64,000 bases of DNA from the NCBI GenBank assembly GCA_040220135.1, contig JAVJTT010000006.1, forward strand, positions 62,001 through 126,000, in the 5' to 3' direction. Below are positions 61,583-64,000 of the stretch, piece after piece. This DNA comes from CAJXMH01 sp040220135 (GTDB taxonomy: Bacteria; Bacteroidota; Bacteroidia; Flavobacteriales_E; Vicingaceae). Within the stretch, counting starts at the first letter, position 1. The number at the start of each line of letters is the position of its first letter. The notes under the pieces are model-generated. The model saw nothing but the letters and a program-made list of their open reading frames with translations, ran no database searches and was not told the origin of the DNA. The position numbers and the translations under genes were made by a program.

Positions 61583-62119
61583 TTGAAAAGAAGTGTAATC
61601 ATATCGCTATTATTATTTGTGTTTTGCTCCACGGCATTTACCCCAGGGTATAATGCGAGTAATCCAGATACGAACGCTAAAATCAAGGCTGTTTTCATTT
61701 ACAACTTTACCAAGTATATTGAATGGCCTGAAAACTACAAGACAGGAGAGTTTACGATAGGGATCTTGGGAGAAAACCAGTCATTATACAATGAACTAAA
61801 TAAAATGTCCAAGGTCAAGAAAGTAGCCAATCAAACTTTTTCAATAAGAAATTACAGCGATATAGGAGACGTCAGCAATCCACACATTTTATACATTCCC
61901 GCAGATAGCACAGAAGCTTTAAGCAAAGCGGTAAATAAACTAAAAGGTAAAAGCACCCTAATCGTAACTGAGAAGCCTGGCATGGCTGAAAAAGGTTCAG
62001 CTATCAATTTTGTAATTGTTGGTAACCGTCAAAAATTTGAATTAAATAAAAATACTGCAGAAAAACACAACCTTAAAGTTGCCTCTACGTTAGAAAAATT
62101 AGCCGTTTTGGTCGAGTAA
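61583..62119 (+). CDS. YfiR-family periplasmic protein
   Basis: The 178-residue protein has a signal peptide and the YfiR family pattern: KAVFIYNFTKYIEWPENY, FTIGILGENQSLYNEL, PHILYIP, STLIVTEKPGMAEKGSAINFVI and KRQKFELN. In Pseudomonas, YfiR is the periplasmic inhibitor of the YfiN cyclase; Bacteroidota members often stand before TPR and phosphatase or kinase genes. The start is TTG. The TPR gene follows after 1 base. Confidence 0.87.
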   Translation: MKRSVIISLLLFVFCSTAFTPGYNASNPDTNAKIKAVFIYNFTKYIEWPENYKTGEFTIGILGENQSLYNELNKMSKVKKVANQTFSIRNYSDIGDVSNPHILYIPADSTEALSKAVNKLKGKSTLIVTEKPGMAEKGSAINFVIVGNRQKFELNKNTAEKHNLKVASTLEKLAVLVE

Positions 62120-62120
62120 T

Positions 62121-63044
62121 ATGAAAAAGTTAATCTACATATTGATCTTTACTGTATGTTCTGCCGGTCTGCAAGCCCAAAACAAGTTAACAAATGCTAT
62201 TTACAGCATTAAGAATAACGAACTTGATAAAGCACAAAGACTGATTGATGCCGCAATGGAAGACAGCTTGTTTAGAGACAAAGCTGCTACTTGGTACTAT
62301 GCAGGTTACATTTACAAAGAATTATACAAAGAAAAAGAGCTAAAAGACAAGCAATCGCCACTTCGTTTGCAGTCTGCCGAATATTTTAAGAAAGCGCTTA
62401 AGCTAGACACTGCCAACACCTTTGATAAAAGTTCTAGGCAAAACCTAAAATACATTGCTGAAACTATTTACAACAATGCTGCATCCTCTTTCGATAATGA
62501 AAGCTACCCCATAGCCATTAGTAACTACAATCAGTATAAAGAAATTCTATCTTTTACCTATCCGGAAACAGATTTCACTGAAAAAGACATCATGTTTAAC
62601 CTAGCGCTTGCCACTACCTATAGTCGCATGGCAGAAGGTGATTCTGCAAATTCTGAGATGCACATTCAAAAGGCAAAAAATTTATATGAAAAGGTGCTAA
62701 GGTTGGATTCCAATAATGTAAGTGCCAATTACAACATCGGCATAATTTACTATAATCGTGGAGTTGAGATTGTAAACAACATGGACTATAGCTTAGACTT
62801 AGAGCAACTAAATGCTGTGCAAGACTCTATCATTGTGCTTTTCAAAAAGTCTTTGCCATACATGAAAAAGGCTTACGACTTGAACCCCAAAAGAAAAGAA
62901 ACCCTTATTGGACTGCAAGGAATTTACTTTAGCTTAAATGACATTCCAAAGTCTGAGGCTTATAAAAAAGAGCTAGAACAGCTTGAGGAAGAAGAGTCTA
63001 TGAAAGAAACTTCACCACAGGATGTGGAAATGCAAGAAGAATAA
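62121..63044 (+). CDS. Exported TPR protein
   Basis: The 307-residue protein has a signal peptide (LQAQ), TPR-like helix pairs across most of its length (AATWYYAGYIYKEL, SANYNIGIIYYNRGVEI, GLQGIYFSLNDIPKSEAY), and an acidic tail (QLEEEESMKE). It should be a periplasmic scaffold. It lies 1 base after the YfiR gene and 18 bases before the sensor gene at 63063, so the three are likely one operon. Confidence 0.82.
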   Translation: MKKLIYILIFTVCSAGLQAQNKLTNAIYSIKNNELDKAQRLIDAAMEDSLFRDKAATWYYAGYIYKELYKEKELKDKQSPLRLQSAEYFKKALKLDTANTFDKSSRQNLKYIAETIYNNAASSFDNESYPIAISNYNQYKEILSFTYPETDFTEKDIMFNLALATTYSRMAEGDSANSEMHIQKAKNLYEKVLRLDSNNVSANYNIGIIYYNRGVEIVNNMDYSLDLEQLNAVQDSIIVLFKKSLPYMKKAYDLNPKRKETLIGLQGIYFSLNDIPKSEAYKKELEQLEEEESMKETSPQDVEMQEE

Positions 63045-63062
63045 CCTCTAAATTCGACTTGC

Positions 63063-64000
63063 ATGAAAAACTTTAAGTTCACCATAGGGAAGAAAATCGG
63101 AACTGGTTTTGGGATTCTCATCCTAATGACACTTATCGTTTTTGTCTGGACTTACATAACCCTACAAGACAGCAGGCAAATTAACGACCGCATCAATAGC
63201 GTTAATACCCCCTCTATTAAAGTGCTTCAAGAGCTGAAAACATCAGTACTTGAAACTCGTCTTTTCCTAGTAACATGGTTAAACATACAAACAGAACATG
63301 AAGACAAGGAAAAGCTAGTCACTTACAGAGAAGAGGTTATTCCAAAAGCCGAAATAGAACTAAAGGCTTTATCAGAAAATTGGCAAAATGGTCAACAAGA
63401 TACATTAAGCAATCTTATTGTCAATATTGATGAGTATTTCAAAAGTGTAAAGGAAGATATGATGGAACCTTTAAATACCTTTGAGGCATATGAAGACCCA
63501 TTAAATACTTTCTTAGCTGAAAACAGCCTTGAAGCAGGTGGAAATATTTTTAATGAATACTCTGACATCATTCGACAACTTAATGGGTTAATTGAGAGTC
63601 AAAAAAAAGCAGCCAATCAGGCTAACATTAGCATGTTTTCTTCTTTCGAAACACTAAAGTTTTTAGTTCGAAACTTAGGAGTGGCATTAATAGTGATTGG
63701 AATTATTATTGCAGTTTACACCACCAAAACCATTGTAGACCCTATTCAAAAACTCAAAGTTGTAGCTGTAAAGTTAGGGCGTGGAGTATTTCCTAGAGGT
63801 CCAATGAAAGAGGGTAATGACGAGATTGGTGAAATGACTGCTGCCATGAACAATGTTGTTAATGGGCTCAAGCGAACCAAAGATTTTGCCAAAGAAGTAG
63901 GTTCGGGAAATTTTGATACTGACTACCAACCTTTAAGCAGCAAGGACACGTTAGGGAAAGCGTTGCTTAAAATGCGCGATGATTTAGCCGAAAATGAGCG
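63063..64000 (+). CDS. HAMP-containing membrane sensor (truncated by window end)
   Basis: An open frame of 312 codons runs to the end of the window. It has TM1 (residues 12-32), an extracytoplasmic four-helix-bundle-like region of about 175 residues, TM2 (VALIVIGIIIAVYT), and a HAMP domain (IVDPIQKLKVVAVKLGRG, NDEIGEMTAAMNNVVNG). A second HAMP-like segment follows (KDFAKEVGSGNFDTDYQP). The output domain is beyond the window; in this gene context a SpoIIE phosphatase or a His kinase is most likely. No stop codon is seen. Confidence 0.82.
   Translation, partial: MKNFKFTIGKKIGTGFGILILMTLIVFVWTYITLQDSRQINDRINSVNTPSIKVLQELKTSVLETRLFLVTWLNIQTEHEDKEKLVTYREEVIPKAEIELKALSENWQNGQQDTLSNLIVNIDEYFKSVKEDMMEPLNTFEAYEDPLNTFLAENSLEAGGNIFNEYSDIIRQLNGLIESQKKAANQANISMFSSFETLKFLVRNLGVALIVIGIIIAVYTTKTIVDPIQKLKVVAVKLGRGVFPRGPMKEGNDEIGEMTAAMNNVVNGLKRTKDFAKEVGSGNFDTDYQPLSSKDTLGKALLKMRDDLAENE

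Overview
The window looks like chromosomal DNA of a free-living, probably marine, member of the Bacteroidota (Flavobacteriales or Cytophagales grade). The main evidence is: a type IX secretion (T9SS) C-terminal sorting domain on a multi-FG-GAP protein; many LytTR regulators; DUF3667, DUF4199 and DUF4856 proteins; an imelysin plus TonB-dependent receptor locus; TPR-SPOR and YfiR proteins; a Cry-DASH photolyase-like gene; promoter -7 boxes of the TAnnTTTG type; and start codons (often TTG or GTG) that mostly lack a clear Shine-Dalgarno sequence. I cannot name the genus from sequence alone. No prophage, integrase, IS transposase, rRNA or CRISPR array was seen.

Layout. 1-6.3 kb: tandem T9SS-exported FG-GAP proteins, an ATP-dependent DNA ligase, a GxxExxY putative nuclease gene embedded in about 110-bp dispersed repeats, and an aldo/keto reductase. 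6.3-8.5 kb (minus): a TPR/LuxR-type regulator and a degenerate receiver protein. 8.5-14.2 kb: a tight five-gene operon (two paralogous polytopic GT-C-like proteins, a methyltransferase, a UbiA-family phosphoribosyltransferase-like protein and a HAD phosphatase) that I read as a lipid-linked sugar pathway. 14.2-19.7 kb: an RND efflux operon (adaptor, pump, TolC) behind a perfect 24-nt palindrome. 19.7-20.0 kb: compound inverted repeats. 20.0-25.9 kb: ligase-associated DEXH helicase, toxin-antitoxin pair, LuxR/DUF4199 pair, DUF3667 protein and PdeM nuclease. 25.9-29.5 kb: membrane LytTR regulator, retropepsin-like lipoprotein, serine hydrolase. 29.5-30.35 kb: a small Cys-rich lipoprotein and a second repeat cluster. 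30.35-33.1 kb: Cry-DASH with a DUF2256 gene, a DUF1883-like gene, and an XRE/S24 regulator. 33.1-37.5 kb: second membrane LytTR, GT39 transferase, beta-barrel and integral membrane proteins. 37.7-44.4 kb: iron-uptake type locus (DUF4856, imelysin, HTTM, TonB receptor, convergent haem-binding protein). 44.4-48.1 kb: LytS/LytTR two-component pair. 48.4-49.5 kb: fructosamine kinase and tRNA-Ala. 49.7-55.9 kb: two related lipoproteins, a SpoIIE phosphatase, tandem TPR-SPOR proteins. 56.2-61.1 kb: ALDH8-like dehydrogenase, RprXY-like two-component system, universal stress protein. 61.1-64 kb: acid-free basic lipoprotein, YfiR, TPR protein and a truncated HAMP sensor.

How the parts fit. Ligase, DEXH helicase and PdeM are three of the four members of the known ligase-associated DNA damage set, here dispersed over 23 kb. 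The UbiA/HAD pair could supply a polyprenyl-phospho-pentose donor to the two GT-C proteins beside it. The strongest unexplained signals are the 110-bp hairpin repeats (seven copies or fragments, two clusters) around the GxxExxY gene, the palindrome before the efflux operon, and a hairpin element that duplicates the 5' end of the tRNA-Ala gene.
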